Made by a program: the position numbers and the translations under genes. From assembly GCA_963971425.1 (NCBI GenBank), contig OZ020521.1, positions 1,676,501 through 1,740,500 of the forward strand: a stretch of DNA of 64,000 nucleotides, read 5' to 3'. Every line of letters starts with the position of its first letter. The stretch's first letter is position 1. The DNA comes from Bryoerythrophyllum caledonicum (lineage: Eukaryota > Streptophyta > Bryopsida > Pottiales > Pottiaceae). The notes beneath the pieces were generated by a model. That model was given only the letters and a program-made list of their open reading frames with translations. It did no database searches and was not told the origin of the DNA. This document shows positions 35,193-46,979 of the stretch, piece after piece.

Positions 35193-36210
35193 CCCTGACG
35201 AAAATCCAAAACATTATTCATCACCTCTACAACCTAAATCACAAGCATTGCGATCTAAACATCCTGATCACGATCTTCCCAACCACAAATTCCTCCAATA
35301 AAATTAAAAAAAGGTTTGGGACCTGCTCGAGGTTCAACTCAAACGATAATGCTTCTTTCAACAAGGACAGAACCAAAGTTGCCATATAAGACCTCTCTTC
35401 CACCAAACAGAGGACCTTGTAAGCTTGATATACCTGTTTCCATCCAAATGAATAAGAAAATAAATTCATTAACTATAGGGAAACATTTCAGTGTCTAAAA
35501 TTTCACACATTAGAAGATTGACAAAGAGCGTGGTAACCCTCCCTATATACAAGTATAACGCAAAATCATGAATAACTTTAGTCATGAAGTAGAGATACAA
35601 ACTGACTTATTCTCTCAATTCTATCCATCTCACTTCATCAAGCACCCTGAAACCACGGTTGCTGGAATTACACGCACGGAGTCGAGTTGAAGACTGCCTT
35701 ATCTTCTTTATCACACTTAATAGTCTCACACACCCTGAAAACGCAATTGCTGGAATTTTTAGAGCAACAGATGTCGGTTTTTCTCAGCTCTTTTACGCAC
35801 TCTAAAACCTTCTATTGTTGGAATTGCACACACATACTGATGGAAATAGGCATGTAAACGTTGTGGAGATGTCAAACTCCCGTACCAAACCCTAGCTCTC
35901 ACCTGGCATTGCAGTACCCGCAGAAGATCAACGCCCACGCCTTCACATAATGCTTCTCAAGCTTGCGTCCGCCGATTGCCGCAGATGAAAAAGAGGGAAG
36001 GCGACCATGACGAGAGCATCTGGCGACAAAACCCCAGCACATGCGAATTGGAGCGAGGAGAGGTGCTGCAAGTGACCTGCAGAGGAACCAAGTTCCAGCG
36101 TCACGACGACGCTCCACGAGTGAGTATGCATAAATGGCGGAACATATGCCGGTAGTGCGCCTTTTTCTATTCAAGATATCCGGCCGTATACCCTGTGATA
36201 AGGTGTACAA
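35193..36210 (-). other. Probable leader/promoter region of the F-box gene
   Basis: No conserved protein here. A minus-strand open frame at 35899-36210 lacks recognisable domains. The words CACACCCTGAAA and GGAATT(G/T) recur around 35.64-35.82 kb. It is assigned as upstream region by position only. Confidence 0.35.
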
Positions 36211-36792
36211 CCCGTTTCATGGTTGGCTAAACTGGGCGACGTGGATGATGTCGCGGCGGATTTACTGAGGCGATACTGGTGTGGTAACTATGTGATGTCT
36301 GGGGCTGGTGTGGCGGTTGTTAAGATGGAGCTACATACCCTAAGGAAATAGAGTACAGACTCTAGGGAAACAAGGACAAGAGAGAGCAAATAATGCAAAA
36401 ATATTTAAAATATATATATCTATGGAGAAGTGTGTTCAACTCTATGGGAGAGTTGCCTTTTATACTTTCCTCCTACCATAGAAGGTGCAGTTACCTTAGA
36501 GTTAATACAAGCTCACAGTGGATACAGAAACATAAGCTCCTTTTTCCTTATGCGAATATAGAAACTACAGATTGTTTCTAAGTTGACTGGGACTGATTGC
36601 TAATTAACTGTTGGTTAACATGCAGCAGCCGGGTGTGATCACCCAATTGGCTTTTACTATAAAACTCCTCCTCGATCTAGAGTCATAAAAACTATTTCCA
36701 TGGCAAAACCTAAAGTAGGGAAAATCCATAGATCTAGAAAATAGTATAACTTATCAAGGATTCATCTCAGGAAGCAACCTCATCTCAACCTC

Positions 36793-37272
36793 CTATACTA
36801 GCCTCCTATGTGTATAGGCTGGGAGAGCTTTAGTTAACATATCAACTAAATTGTGGGCTGAATCAATCTTCTTTACCTCAATTTGTCCACCTTGTATAAG
36901 ATCTTGAGTGAATTCAAATGTCTGCGCGCAAATATGCTTGACTCGGTCAATCTTGATGAAACCGGCTCCTACTTGTGCAACGCATGCACCATTGTCTTTA
37001 AAGATGATAGTTGGTTTGTTGTCTTCGATATGCCTACATTGCTTCATGATTACCTTGTGCATGTTGCATAGCCAAACTACCTCCGTAGTGGCTTCATGAA
37101 ATGCAATCAGCTTCGAATGGTCGGCAGAAGTGGTCGTGATGGTTTGCTTCACAGACTTCCACGAGATTGGTGCGTTATTCTTGAGGAAGATGTAGCCGGT
37201 TTGGGACTTTTCAGAATCTTCATCAGACTTGAAATCGGCATCAACATACCCAATGAGTTCTGAGGGTTCCAT
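36793..37272 (-). pseudogene. Copia RNase H domain
   Basis: Open for about 160 codons: GYVDADFKSDEDSEKSQTGY, ISWKSVKQ, EVVWLCNMHKV, KTIIFKDNG-like and LVDMLTKALP, the typical Ty1/Copia RNase H string. SADHSKLIAFHEAT replaces the usual S(T)EAEY block. It is a fragment of the dead element and has its own stop. Confidence 0.85.
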
Positions 37273-37437
37273 TCTTGGTGTAGTGTAGGCCTAAGTCTTA
37301 TGTGCCTCTGAGGTATCAAAGTAGATGCTTCACTCCATTCCAGTGACGTACTACGGACTTTTGGTTGTGCCTGGCAAGCACACTTGTCGCAAAGGAAATA
37401 TCCGGGCGCACGTATGTAGACAAGTACAAAAGAGCTC

Positions 37438-37735
37438 CTACCGCAGCAAGGTACTGGTTCCTACCATAGACTTCCTCCTCCTCACAAGGACAGTAGTCTG
37501 ATCATCAAGTATTCTACTTCGTCCCATCATGGGGGCCGAAAGTGGACTAGCTTGGTCCATATTGAACCTTTTCAACAAGGTTTGAGTATAAGTGGTTTGA
37601 TGGAGAAAAATACTCCCATCTGGGAAATAAGCCACTTGGAGTCCTTGGCAGAAAGTAGTCTTGCCTGGCAACTTCATCTCAAATTGAGTGTGGAGTAAGC
37701 TCATAGCATGTGTTGTAGTTTGTAGAGACAGTACT
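37438..37735 (-). pseudogene. Copia reverse transcriptase, C-terminal piece
   Basis: It contains MSLLHTQFEMKLPGK, FLHQTTYTQTLLKRFNMD and a following S.P..G-like region, as in the connection domain of Copia polymerase. It continues, across elements A and B, the catalytic half at 48.1-48.8 kb. Confidence 0.8.
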
Positions 37736-39569
37736 CCTCCGGAATGCACTCAATCGTCACTAAATGCTTCCAAAGCAAACCACTCCGGTTTCGTTCCCGC
37801 AGAGATCTATTGATCTTTTCAGAATATCCAATATCTACTAACTATCAATTACTTAGGCTAGCTATTTCTATTTACTTCCGGATCCGGATCTGTCCGGATC
37901 AGGGCTTTTTTTTTCGTTCGCCAGATTCTCTTTCGGCCAGTGAGATATCTTCCTTCCAAAATTTAACCCAACCCACATCTCACAGCAAAGCGAATCTGTC
38001 AGACTGTCGCCAAAAAAAAAAGCCCTGGTCCGGATTCCGAAACTTACACACAGCTTTCCGGAACTAGGATCCGGAATGTACACAATAGTCTTTAGGATCT
38101 AGTTACCGGACAACCGGAGGGGGGTTTGATTTATCTCTGTTCCTCCTCAGAGAGACTTCCGGAAGGTTTAAACGAGTGACCGGAAGGCTACTGGTCCTAT
38201 TTTGTGTAAGTGGCCGGATTCCCCACTGCCTTGTGACTTTAAGTGGCTAGACACCCACTGTCCCGGAGTTTATAGTGTTCGGACAAACACTCTCCCTACT
38301 CTGCTAGCCGGTGATTGATTGTTGCTATTGGGCCTATACTCTCACGACATCCGGAAGGCCTTCCAGACATAATCACGCAGAGACAAGTCCGGACTACAAC
38401 GACATTCCGGTAGCACTGTTGTAGTTCTCCGGAGAAAGTGACATAGTTTACTGAGGAGGACTCCTTCTAGATTCATATAACAGGCTTTTTCCTAACGTGG
38501 GGGTAAACTCTGGTTTTTGACCGGAATCCGGGTTCACACGGATTCTTCAGTGCCCTAGAGACTACCATGAACCCCTCTGCAATATATCTCTCCCACTCCT
38601 AGCTTCTTCCGAACCCTGGAGGTTACCAGGAACACCTCTGCAATCCCCTCCAGCTCTTCCGGGCGCTCTCTTGATGTAGATCCCAACCGGCTCACTCTTA
38701 AGTAAGATCAAGTACCACTCTCTTCAAAAGAACTTCCACAACAAGTACTACAACAACGGATCTTGTACTTCACAAAGATAATAGTTCTTGTCACAAGAAC
38801 TAGGTAGCAATTCTAGTAATAGCTCCGAAATATATTCAACGTAATGGAAAACAAGACCATGAGTAGAGAGAACTCATTTCACTAAGTACTAGCTAATCTA
38901 CCTAATCATAGTATTACCTAATCTGCGAGTGATCTGGAAAATCCTATCCTAAAGAAAATCTTATCCCTAAAGATCCGGAATTTCAAACCTGAGATCCGAA
39001 AATTATGGATCTCAGATCCGGATTTTCCGCCGGTCAACAATTTTAGTTTCCGGTTAACAGATAGGTTGGTAGCCGGGTGCAATCATGAGCCCCATCGTTA
39101 ATCGCTACAAAAATCCTAGCAACTGGAACTACCTAACTTCAATACTAAATCTAACTAAGGGGTCTTCTTGTATCGTCCACTCCGGCGCATCGGAGATGCT
39201 CCCACGGTCTGCTTCCTGCCGCCTGTCTTCTCTGGAGTTGGATTGGTATTAATCCACTTCTGGAAGGTGGAGTTTCCGGCTCCGGTTGGTCGGCTGAGGG
39301 TGCCGCCTGAGTGGCCTTCTCCGCCGTGCTGATGGGGGTTCCCACCGCTATCTTGGGGCTGGTAGTTGCATCCGGATGGCCCCTGGATAGTGGGTAAGTC
39401 GTCTTCCGGCGGCTGGAGGTAGGGGGAGAAAGCGGTATCCGGAAGGCGGGAGGAGTCCCCTAAAATAGAGCTAACGGAAGGAGGGTCTTCTTAGCCGTCT
39501 CCGGGCTGTTGGGAGGCGCCTTGCCACAGCTTCTGGGAGAAGCTACATCAGGTGTGTCCACAGCCTCAT

Positions 39570-40294
39570 CTATAGGTCGCTTACCTTTTCCGGAAGTTTC
39601 ATGTGCCTGTCGTGAAGGTCCGGCTGCATCCGGAGACGAGTCGAGGTCGATGGTGGGGATTGCGTCTTCAGCTCCTTTTGAATGACGGTGCTGGCCGCGT
39701 TGCTGGCTAGTAGTTGCATTTGTTCCCACGCCTTCTCTATCTTTCGGGCGTGGTCCATAAGGAACCGGATGATCTGGCCTCTGTTTACCTTACCTTCCTT
39801 CTCCAAGCACTCGTTGAAGAGGAGACTCCGGTTGACACAGTGAACCAGAAAACTCAACACTTCCCGGACTTTGCCAAGTGCTTAAGCAGATGCGGCAGCC
39901 TTGTCCTCTGCTGCCTTCCGGGCTACTTGGGCTTCCGCCAGCGCTACATCCGCCTTCGCCAGGTCCTGTTGCATTTTCGTCTGGGCTTGGAGGATGGATC
40001 GCTGCTGCTCTTCCATCGCTTGGAGTCAGAAGTAGGTCTCCCGAAGGCTTTTCAGCCGTGGCATGATCTCCTCCGAATTTTCGACCCGGAGCTCCCCATG
40101 ATGTGGTATATCATGGAGGTGTTGTCGTTGAGATGTTGATTGATCCGCGTGGCCCTCCATGCCACATGCTGGAGCAACTCTATGATGTCCTCCTTGTGTC
40201 TTCCGGTAAGTGTCGGGAGATCCGGAGTCGGGCATCGATCCGATCGCTTTAAAGGCCCGCAGCCTCCGGATCTTCTAGGGCCGGGTCCAGACAA
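39570..40294 (-). pseudogene. Element A second-part protein (coiled coil), decayed
   Basis: Fragments DIIELLQHVAWRATRINQHL (from 40294) and CLEKEGKVNRGQIIRFLMDH then ARKIEKAWEQMQLLASN (39.86-39.57 kb) align in order with element B's second protein (LIEALRVYVDDVDRTLGH; LERDGHISSKSVIAFMVEQT then VKLEEAYANMRVLVGN). The pieces lie in different frames, so this copy is broken. The function of the family is unknown to me. Confidence 0.6.
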
Positions 40295-41080
40295 GTGGGT
40301 GGAGATCTCACCGGTGTCGGTTTCGGTTGCACCGAGCGACTCCTCTTCCGCGTTGGAGGCGTTTCCTCTGGAGGTGGCTCCGTATCTTCTTCCTCCTCCG
40401 AATCGGTCTCCATCCCTCCGTACTTCTGAATGGTCATTAGCTCTTTATAGTCCTCGTGCTCTTCCGGCTTCAGCAGCTCATGCCGGAAGTAGAGACGCGT
40501 CAGGTAGGCCGGAAGGGGTGACCCAGCCTTCCGGTTCCGTTGGAGGCTCTTGACCAGCCTCTCCACCAGGTCTTGCATGAGAGATGCCTAGTCAACAGTA
40601 ATCTTGCCCCGCATCGCTTCCGAAAAGGTTGTTTGCCCACTTCAGTACTAGACGTTTGGGTTTCTCCGGGTGGAAGATAGGGTTTTGAAACCCTATCACG
40701 ATCTGGGCTTGTAGGTCGATTAGGTCACGGATCGTATAGCCTTCTTTCGGGTCAGCCGGTCCGTTGAACTCTCCGTCGACGAGGTCGTCTTTCCACTCTG
40801 CAATCTTAACGTCTCCGTCCTGGAAGCCGTAGATCCGCTTCCACTCTGACCGGGTCCACTTCTCTGGGTGAGTTTGAAGGCTTCTGTCGTACTGGTTGTC
40901 GGGAGTGCCGATCAACTCCGTCACTATCTTCTCGTCCTTAGTTCCCCATGCTGCCTCCATCAGACCGGAGCATCCCATCTTGTCCAGAAAGTGAAACAAG
41001 ACATGAAGGTGCTTGTCTTCCGTCGGGTACTCCGGTATCACCATCACGATGGGCGGTGCTCCGGTGGCAGTGCTCTTCAC
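40249..41080 (-). pseudogene. Element A first-part protein, frameshifted
   Basis: From 41080: MVIPEYPTEDKHLHVLFHFL, DKMGCSGLMEAAWG, WTRSEWKRIYGFQDGDV, IRDLIDLQAQIVIGFQNPIF and HPEKPKRLVLKWANNLFGS. After a frame change it continues from 40578 with LVERLVKSLQRNRKAGSPLP then AYLTRLYFRHEL. The end is an acidic, Pro-rich, basic tail (DSEEEEDTEPPPEETPPTRK). Each block has a counterpart in element B. The layout resembles the plant 'putative plant transposon protein' type, seen in non-autonomous plant elements, but this is only a resemblance by eye. Confidence 0.65.
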
Positions 41081-41939
41081 TCTCCCCTATTTCCCGGCTT
41101 GCTCTCCGGCCATGGTGGCTACTTCTTCAGTCCGTCCTGCACACACTGACCTCACAAGAGCTCTCGAACTACTACCGGATGCTTGCAAGCAACCGGCTCA
41201 GAAAACAATAGAGGGAGGAAGAGAGAGAGGAGATAAAAGAAAGAAGAGAGAAAGGAGATAAGACAATTGTTTTGGGGATTCCCGTCGGTTGCCTCTTTTT
41301 ATAACGGCTACAAAGTACGGGAATTTTCTAACGGCTCTGATGTCACCATCAAGGACGTCATCATGACGGTTTCATCTTCCGGTTGTCATCCAGAGAACTC
41401 CTCCCGGTTCCGGGTTCATCCAGAGAACTCCGGTCATTGCCGGATATAGTCGTGTCCGGCCTTCCGGTGGATGCATTCCGTTAGTGCCGTTAAGGACTTA
41501 ACCTCCCCCTTAGATACCTTATTTTCTAATTTCTATCTTCCTACTATATTAATCTATTTTACTAACCTTTTAGTACTAATTTTTTTTGTTTATGCCGGAT
41601 TTTAAGGTTAACTTCCGGAACCGTGTGGGAACGACTTCCCACAACATGCTTACAAGTGCATGGGGTGCTGTCGTACCACAGATTTTTAAAAATTATTTAG
41701 TTAGGTAGTTTAGGGTGTTAAATTTAAACCAGAAGCTTAAGTTAAGGCATCAATCTAAACTAGGATTAGCCACTAAGTAGAATTAGGGAAGGATGAAAAA
41801 GAGGTTATTTTAAATCCTTACTAGGGATAAAGGAGATCCCGGACCTAAGCCTAGACCCAACCTTAAAAACTCACCCAAGCCCAGGGATAAACCGGATCAC
41901 CTCAACCGGAGGCAATCAGGCCCCCAAGCTAGTAAAGTG

Positions 41940-44000
41940 ACGGAGCACTAGGGCGGACATCATGGTACCTTGCAGCTTCCACCGAGGTGGACCCCAGGAG
42001 CGCAAGGGCGGAACCCATAGACCCCGAGGTCGGAATCTAGAGACGCAGCCATACAGGGAAGGACAGACACCCGGGCGGACCCCGACAAGGCATCAAGGCG
42101 ACACGGCGAAGGGAGGGCCTCCAGGAAGTAACAAGACATGACCTCACCACTAGCGAGAGGGCGGATTTCGTGACCACCGAGAGGGCGGACCTCGTGAGTC
42201 GGCTGTACCTCCAGGGAGGCACGTTCGACAGCACCAAAGGTGGACCTCATCCCAGCAGGTCGGTATTACCACTATAAGAAACCCGTGTTTTTTGTGACAT
42301 GGCAACTAACGTGCAATTATGTTTTGTGCAGCATCCGGCACGTCAACGTTGACGTCCAAAAAAATCCGTTATAATTGACATGCGAAAAACATGCCAAAAT
42401 CTCAAAAAACAGGCCCACGTTTTTTAAAACGTCACAAAAACTTGGAGGTTGAAGGTGTTAAAAATCTGCCATGTGGCTGCCACGTCGCGTCCACATCATC
42501 GCCACATGGACGGGCAATGCCTCATCCCCAACTTTTTCATCCGGGCCCTTGGTAATGTGGCCCATGATATGGCGCATGACGTGGCATACGATTGTGACTA
42601 GGCTTGCATATGTGGACCCGCCATTTTATGACGTGGCACCTTTTAAATATGACGTGTCACTTTTTAAAATATGTCGTGGCATGTCCAATCAGCATAGTTT
42701 AATGCAATAATTAATTGTGGACAGTGTAAATTGGGGCGTCATTTCTAACACGGTATGTTTTCTGTGACGTTCGTTATGACGTTTTCTGTGACGTTCGTTG
42801 AGATGGAGGTCACCAAAAGCAAGCACCAAGTCAGCAAAAGCAAGTGCCATGTCACCAAAAAGAAGCGCCATGTCATCAAAAAGTACGGTATCACTTTAAG
42901 TTTCAAGGGTAATTCAAATTCATCCAAATAGATGGATGAAAGTGAATCACTCTTGATTCAAGTGTGATGAGATAGGAGAGAAGGCCTTACATATATATAC
43001 AATGGGATGCACAAGTGGTGACAATCCATATGGGATTATTGGATTTGTCATGGTATTAGCCTCGTGTTAGCATAAACATTAAAATGTCACAGTAGACATC
43101 CATCCAGACGTCTGTTCCAACATCCTCTTTGCCTACGTGGCAGCTGATTTCAACCTTGCCTACGTGGCACAAACACTTTTAAAAGAATCCAATTTCTACC
43201 TTGCCTACGTGGCTCAAACATGTTTTTTGTGATGTCAGTAAGGACATCCACGTTTTTTGTGACGTCAGTAACGACATCCACATTTTTATTTTTGTAGGGG
43301 TCAGCCCATCTCCATTGTATTTTAACCATTGGGCAGTGTTTTACGGGAGGTTGCAGTAACAATCTCAAAGTTACTCACAGTAAAGCTGAAACCCGCCTGC
43401 TGACGTGGCATTGTCACCTTTCTGAGGACGTTGTCTAAAACATGACTATGTTCACTAGGACGTCTCGCAAAACAAATACGTTTATGCTAACATCTCTGCG
43501 TTTTTCCGCCAATTTTTCCATGTTTGGTGCAACATCCACCAGAATCCGAGAGCCCAAGGCTCGGCCCGTTCGCAAAAACATGTTTTGAAAAACACACTTG
43601 ATCACAGCTAACGTCACAAAAATCACGGGTTTCTTATAGTGGGACCTCACCACCAGCAAGAGGGCGGACCTCGTGAGACGGCTACACACGAGGGCGGACC
43701 TCACCCACAACAGGTCGGCTATACGAGGGCAGACCTCATTCCAGGGGAGTCGATTGCACCTTCAGAGCGGACTTCACCACCATCGAGAGGCTGCACGAGG
43801 GCAGACCTCACCATCAGCACAAAGGCGAACTGCATCCCAGTGAGTTGGCTGCACCTCTAAGGTGCACCTCACCGGTGTTCAAGACTGCTGCAGGATCACG
43901 AGCACAAGGAGGGAGCAAGAGGATGGGCCTCGACTCCGGCGAGTCGGCTGCACCCCAAGGGCGAGCCTCACCACCAACCAGGGGAGCGAGAGGGTGGACC
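41940..44000 (+). repeat. GGGCGGACCTC minisatellite, interrupted
   Basis: Irregular repeats of the kind GAGGGCGGACCTC(A/G)(C/T)(C/G), with GGCTGCACC and CCAGCGAG words, occupy 41.94-42.26 kb and resume at 43.64-44.00 kb. A CACTA-like element lies in between. The units suggest a GC-rich tandem array of 30-60 bp with much decay. Confidence 0.7.
42270..43641. mobile_element. Non-autonomous CACTA-like transposon
   Basis: The left end CACTATAAGAAACCCGTG and right end CACGGGTTTCTTATAGTG are inverted repeats beginning with CACTA, as in the En/Spm superfamily. GTGACGTT/TTTTGTGACGTCAGTA-type words recur on both sides, like the subterminal binding sites of that group. 1372 bp, no transposase. The 3-bp target duplication is not preserved (TAC versus GGA). 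Confidence 0.8.
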
Positions 44001-44227
44001 TCCCCAACAAGAGAGGAGCCAGGTAGGCGGTAAGACCTGAGGACTCTTTGCCGGGTACCCCACGCAGAAAAGCCTAGGGAAGGAACTCCAGCCTAAAGAC
44101 TGAAGTGGTATACGAGAAGGAAGGTCTCCCCAGACGAGGAGTTGGTGGAACCCCGAGAAAAGACCCTGTGAGCAAGGAATGATCAAGCAGGGCGTAACTC
44201 GTTGTTGTCCACACCATAGCAGATAGT

Positions 44228-44905
44228 ATGGCAACCGGACCTTCCACTCACATGACTATTTGCCCGGTCCTCCCCAAGGATCCTCTTGAGCTCACGGAGC
44301 TCAGGGAGGATCTCTTACGCATGGGTTGCCTCCCCCTCCTTGATTTTTGCTGGAGTTTTTGTGTGGATTCTATCCTACAGGAGATGCGGAGGAACCCACT
44401 ACCTCAACCAGAGGGAGACAACATCAGAGCTTGTCCAGATAGGTGGACCATGGGGAGGTGGCATGAGGTTTATGGATTCCCACGACAAGAAGGAGGATGG
44501 ACCAGTTTGAAGAAGGAGGAGTACGCCAAGGGATGTTTCAGCACCAAGGATGCCAAGAACGGCTATTCGTTGCAGGATTGCTCTCACCCGCGGGTTAAAC
44601 GGGTCTTTGCCTTCCTCGTGCCCATCCTACACCCTGAGAAACCCTCCCAAATCACGGTCACCCTTGCCAACACCGTGTATGGGTCCTTTTTGGGGGAGAG
44701 GATGGTGAATTGGGCCATCATCGTCAGAGAGGTGGTGCTTAGGTTGGTGAAGGGCATCAACAACGCCAAGCGATCCCCCCTCTGCCCCTTCTTGATCCAT
44801 CTCTATCACCACTTCAAGGAGACCAGTTCTGAGGAGGACATCGCGTATGGGACCCATCTCGAACTTCTTCTTCTTCGAGGGACAGAGTCGGAGCCCGAGC
44901 CATGA
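44228..44905 (+). CDS. Element B first-part protein (unfamiliar family, homologous to element A)
   Basis: 225 residues from the ATG at 44228. Blocks shared with element A: MGCLPLLDFCW, DRWTMGRWHEVYGFPRQ, HPRVKRVFAFLVPILHPEKP, ITVTLANTVYGSFLG, VREVVLRLVKGINNAKRSPL and CPFLIHLYHHFKE. After an acidic stretch the frame ends at TGA (44903), but reading on in the same frame gives SEGGSNASQSEEKALPPPKR then a TAG. This matches the acidic-PPP-basic tail of element A, so the TGA looks like a late mutation. The function is unknown. A gag-like or 'putative plant transposon protein' role is a guess from context and residue pattern. Confidence 0.65.
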   Translation: MATGPSTHMTICPVLPKDPLELTELREDLLRMGCLPLLDFCWSFCVDSILQEMRRNPLPQPEGDNIRACPDRWTMGRWHEVYGFPRQEGGWTSLKKEEYAKGCFSTKDAKNGYSLQDCSHPRVKRVFAFLVPILHPEKPSQITVTLANTVYGSFLGERMVNWAIIVREVVLRLVKGINNAKRSPLCPFLIHLYHHFKETSSEEDIAYGTHLELLLLRGTESEPEP

Positions 44906-44910
44906 TCTGA

Positions 44911-46218
44911 AGGAGGGAGCAATGCATCGCAGTCGGAGGAGAAGGCATTACCACCGCCCAAGCGCCAGAGGTAGGGCAGGGAGGAGCTCCTGCCACCAGG
45001 ACCCGTGCTACAGCCACTAGACCAGCGCAACTCGGAGGTAAGACTTACCCGGCCTCTGAGTTGATCGAGGCCCTTCGAGTGTATGTGGATGACGTAGATA
45101 GGACTTTGGGACACGTTAGTGGTTTGGTGGGTAACCCTCCACGTGACGGATTGATTGATGCGGTCAAGGAGAGAGTTGGAGGGGCTGGTGACCTCCGCAT
45201 CATGGAGCAGAGGGTCCACCGACTCACCTTGGACGTGACGAAGATGAAGAGTCGAGCATTGGAAGCAGAAGGGACTTGCAAGGAGGCTCTCCTGCAAGCC
45301 AATGCCTCGGCGGCAGCTTTACAGCAGGTGGAGGACGCGTTGCACTTCCCAGCGGATGCGGTTGCAGAGGCCAAGATGTTCGATGCCAAGCTGGAGAGAG
45401 ATGGCCACATCTCCAGCAAATCGGTGATTGCTTTCATGGTGGAGCAGACCGTTAAGTTGGAGGAGGCTTATGCTAACATGAGGGTGTTGGTGGGCAACCT
45501 CACCCACATCCTCCCCAAGGTTGGGGAAGATCTTGACAGTTCGGGCAAGGATGCAGATTTGGGGTCAGATACGGACTCGGGTGGACAAGGTTTGGGTGGC
45601 CAAGATGGGTCGAAGGAGGTGGTTCATCTTGTTAGCCCAGACCTTCCACCACGAGCTCCAGTGATGGGAGTTGTTGCATGCCCTTCCCCTTCGGAGATCA
45701 CCACTCAGGCACAGAGCGGTTGGAAGGAGGACACGGGTGTCACGGGGGAGCCTTCATCCAGGGTTGGTCCCCACACTCTCCCTCTTGGAGATTCCGTTCG
45801 CGACACGCCAATCGTGGCGCCTTTGCAGAGTGTATCTCACCCGGGGAGGTCCACGAGTGAGAGCTCGGCTTACTTGCACCTTCCGGTATCCACGAAGGAC
45901 AAGTCCAGACCCATCGCTGCGAAGAAGGTCTTCACCGCGACTCTAAGCCTGGTACCCGCCTTCCCGACCCGACCCGAGCTTCACCCGAGCACTACTTCCG
46001 TGTTACTCACTCCGGGTGGCCCGGAAGCCTCTTTGACTTCGAGGGAGACCTACCCTCGTGCGTCCGTGTCCGGACCAGCTTCCTCTTTGTCCGCAGATTT
46101 GCTATTTCCTTTGACGACTTTTGCGAAGGCCGCGTCCAAGTCGACCTCGAGCCGGAGTGCCAAGAAGCGGAAGAGGAAGGAAGAGAAGAAAAGACTTGAG
46201 GAGTCGACCCGGCAGTAG
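44911..46218 (+). CDS. Element B second-part protein, coiled coil with basic tail, -1 frame relative to the first part
   Basis: The frame is open from just after a TGA at 44908 to the TAG at 46216 (about 435 codons). It has no convincing ATG near its start, which suggests expression as a fusion through frameshifting or splicing, or loss of the start. Residues from about 45.06 kb form a long helical region (LIEALRVYVDDVDRTLGHVS; MEQRVHRLTLDVTKMKSRAL; ALLQANASAAALQQVEDALH). The block shared with element A, LERDGHISSKSVIAFMVEQT, follows. Then comes a Ser/Pro/Gly-rich spacer and a very basic end (SAKKRKRKEEKKR) that could serve as a nuclear signal or nucleic-acid contact. No enzymatic motif seen. 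Confidence 0.6.
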   Translation, partial: RREQCIAVGGEGITTAQAPEVGQGGAPATRTRATATRPAQLGGKTYPASELIEALRVYVDDVDRTLGHVSGLVGNPPRDGLIDAVKERVGGAGDLRIMEQRVHRLTLDVTKMKSRALEAEGTCKEALLQANASAAALQQVEDALHFPADAVAEAKMFDAKLERDGHISSKSVIAFMVEQTVKLEEAYANMRVLVGNLTHILPKVGEDLDSSGKDADLGSDTDSGGQGLGGQDGSKEVVHLVSPDLPPRAPVMGVVACPSPSEITTQAQSGWKEDTGVTGEPSSRVGPHTLPLGDSVRDTPIVAPLQSVSHPGRSTSESSAYLHLPVSTKDKSRPIAAKKVFTATLSLVPAFPTRPELHPSTTSVLLTPGGPEASLTSRETYPRASVSGPASSLSADLLFPLTTFAKAASKSTSSRSAKKRKRKEEKKRLEESTRQ

Positions 46219-46979
46219 GATCAATATCTTAGTTTGTAGGTCACTGTTCATTCGCGGACTAGGCCCCGGTTTGACTTTGGATTTTGACTTGGTTTGCCTT
46301 GGGAGTTGTGTTTAGATGCCTTTTGACTGGGCGCATTGAGTTGGTGGGATGACGGCTGCGCCGTCAAGGGTAGTTAATGCCACCATGTTTAGTTAGTTGG
46401 CATCTCTTGCTTTGGACGATAGTATGTGGTTGCTGCAGTATAAGTGGGGAGCCTCTTGGCACCTCTCTTCACTGCTTGTTGTGTGTATTTGCTTTCAGTT
46501 TTAATTCTAAACCTACGCTCTCAGAAAACCTTCCACGGTTGGAGAGCTCGGATTGCATACATGATTGTGAGTGCCATTTCAAGTAGTCCACTCCTCAAGT
46601 CTGTACTAACCGCCGAAGTTGTCGTTTCCTTGTTCCATCAAGTAGAGTTAGTTGTGTGGATGGGAATAACAAGTGAGATGGCTAGGGGGTTAGTCGGACG
46701 TGACTCTAACTCTGACTCGTGTAATTGTTTCCTTGTTCCATCAAGTAGGGTTAGTCCGAGTGGATGGGAATAACATGTGAGATTGTAAGGGTTCAAGGAA
46801 GGACAAGGGGGGAGTGACCGGTGAGGGAGGAGTCTTGGTGCGCCTTGTGTGACCTATCGGTGGCGGATGTAGCCAGTTGTGAGGGCGTAGTTAGATTCCT
46901 GCTACACTAACCTTTGGTCGGATGGTTGAGTCGTAAGGAGCATTAACTTACCTTAGAACATTAAGTCTAGTTCCAGTCT

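Larger units (their letters stand above)
37743..41650 (-). mobile_element. Element A: unclassified element related to element B, inserted in Copia
   Basis: It occupies the gap between the Copia reverse-transcriptase remnants next to element B and carries minus-strand remnants of the same two-part protein (39.5-41.1 kb). It is conspicuously rich in CCGGA/TCCGG words along its length. The minus-strand 5' end may be TGTTGTGGGAAGTCGTTCCC near 41.65 kb. The other end near 37.74 kb is not sharply defined. No LTR pair, reverse transcriptase or transposase seen, so it is non-autonomous or truncated. Confidence 0.6.

Noticed and set aside
34212..35198. Plus-strand frames of 113-154 codons opposite the F-box gene
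   Set aside because: They are antisense shadows of a well-supported minus-strand coding sequence.
41600..41650. Possible LTR start of element A (TGTTGTGGGAAG on the minus strand)
   Set aside because: No matching second copy or inverted terminus could be found at the other end near 37.74 kb, so I did not call an LTR.
44100..44120. TGGTATACGAGAAGG as a primer-binding site of element B
   Set aside because: Only a partial match to the initiator-tRNA complement, and no LTR end precedes it.
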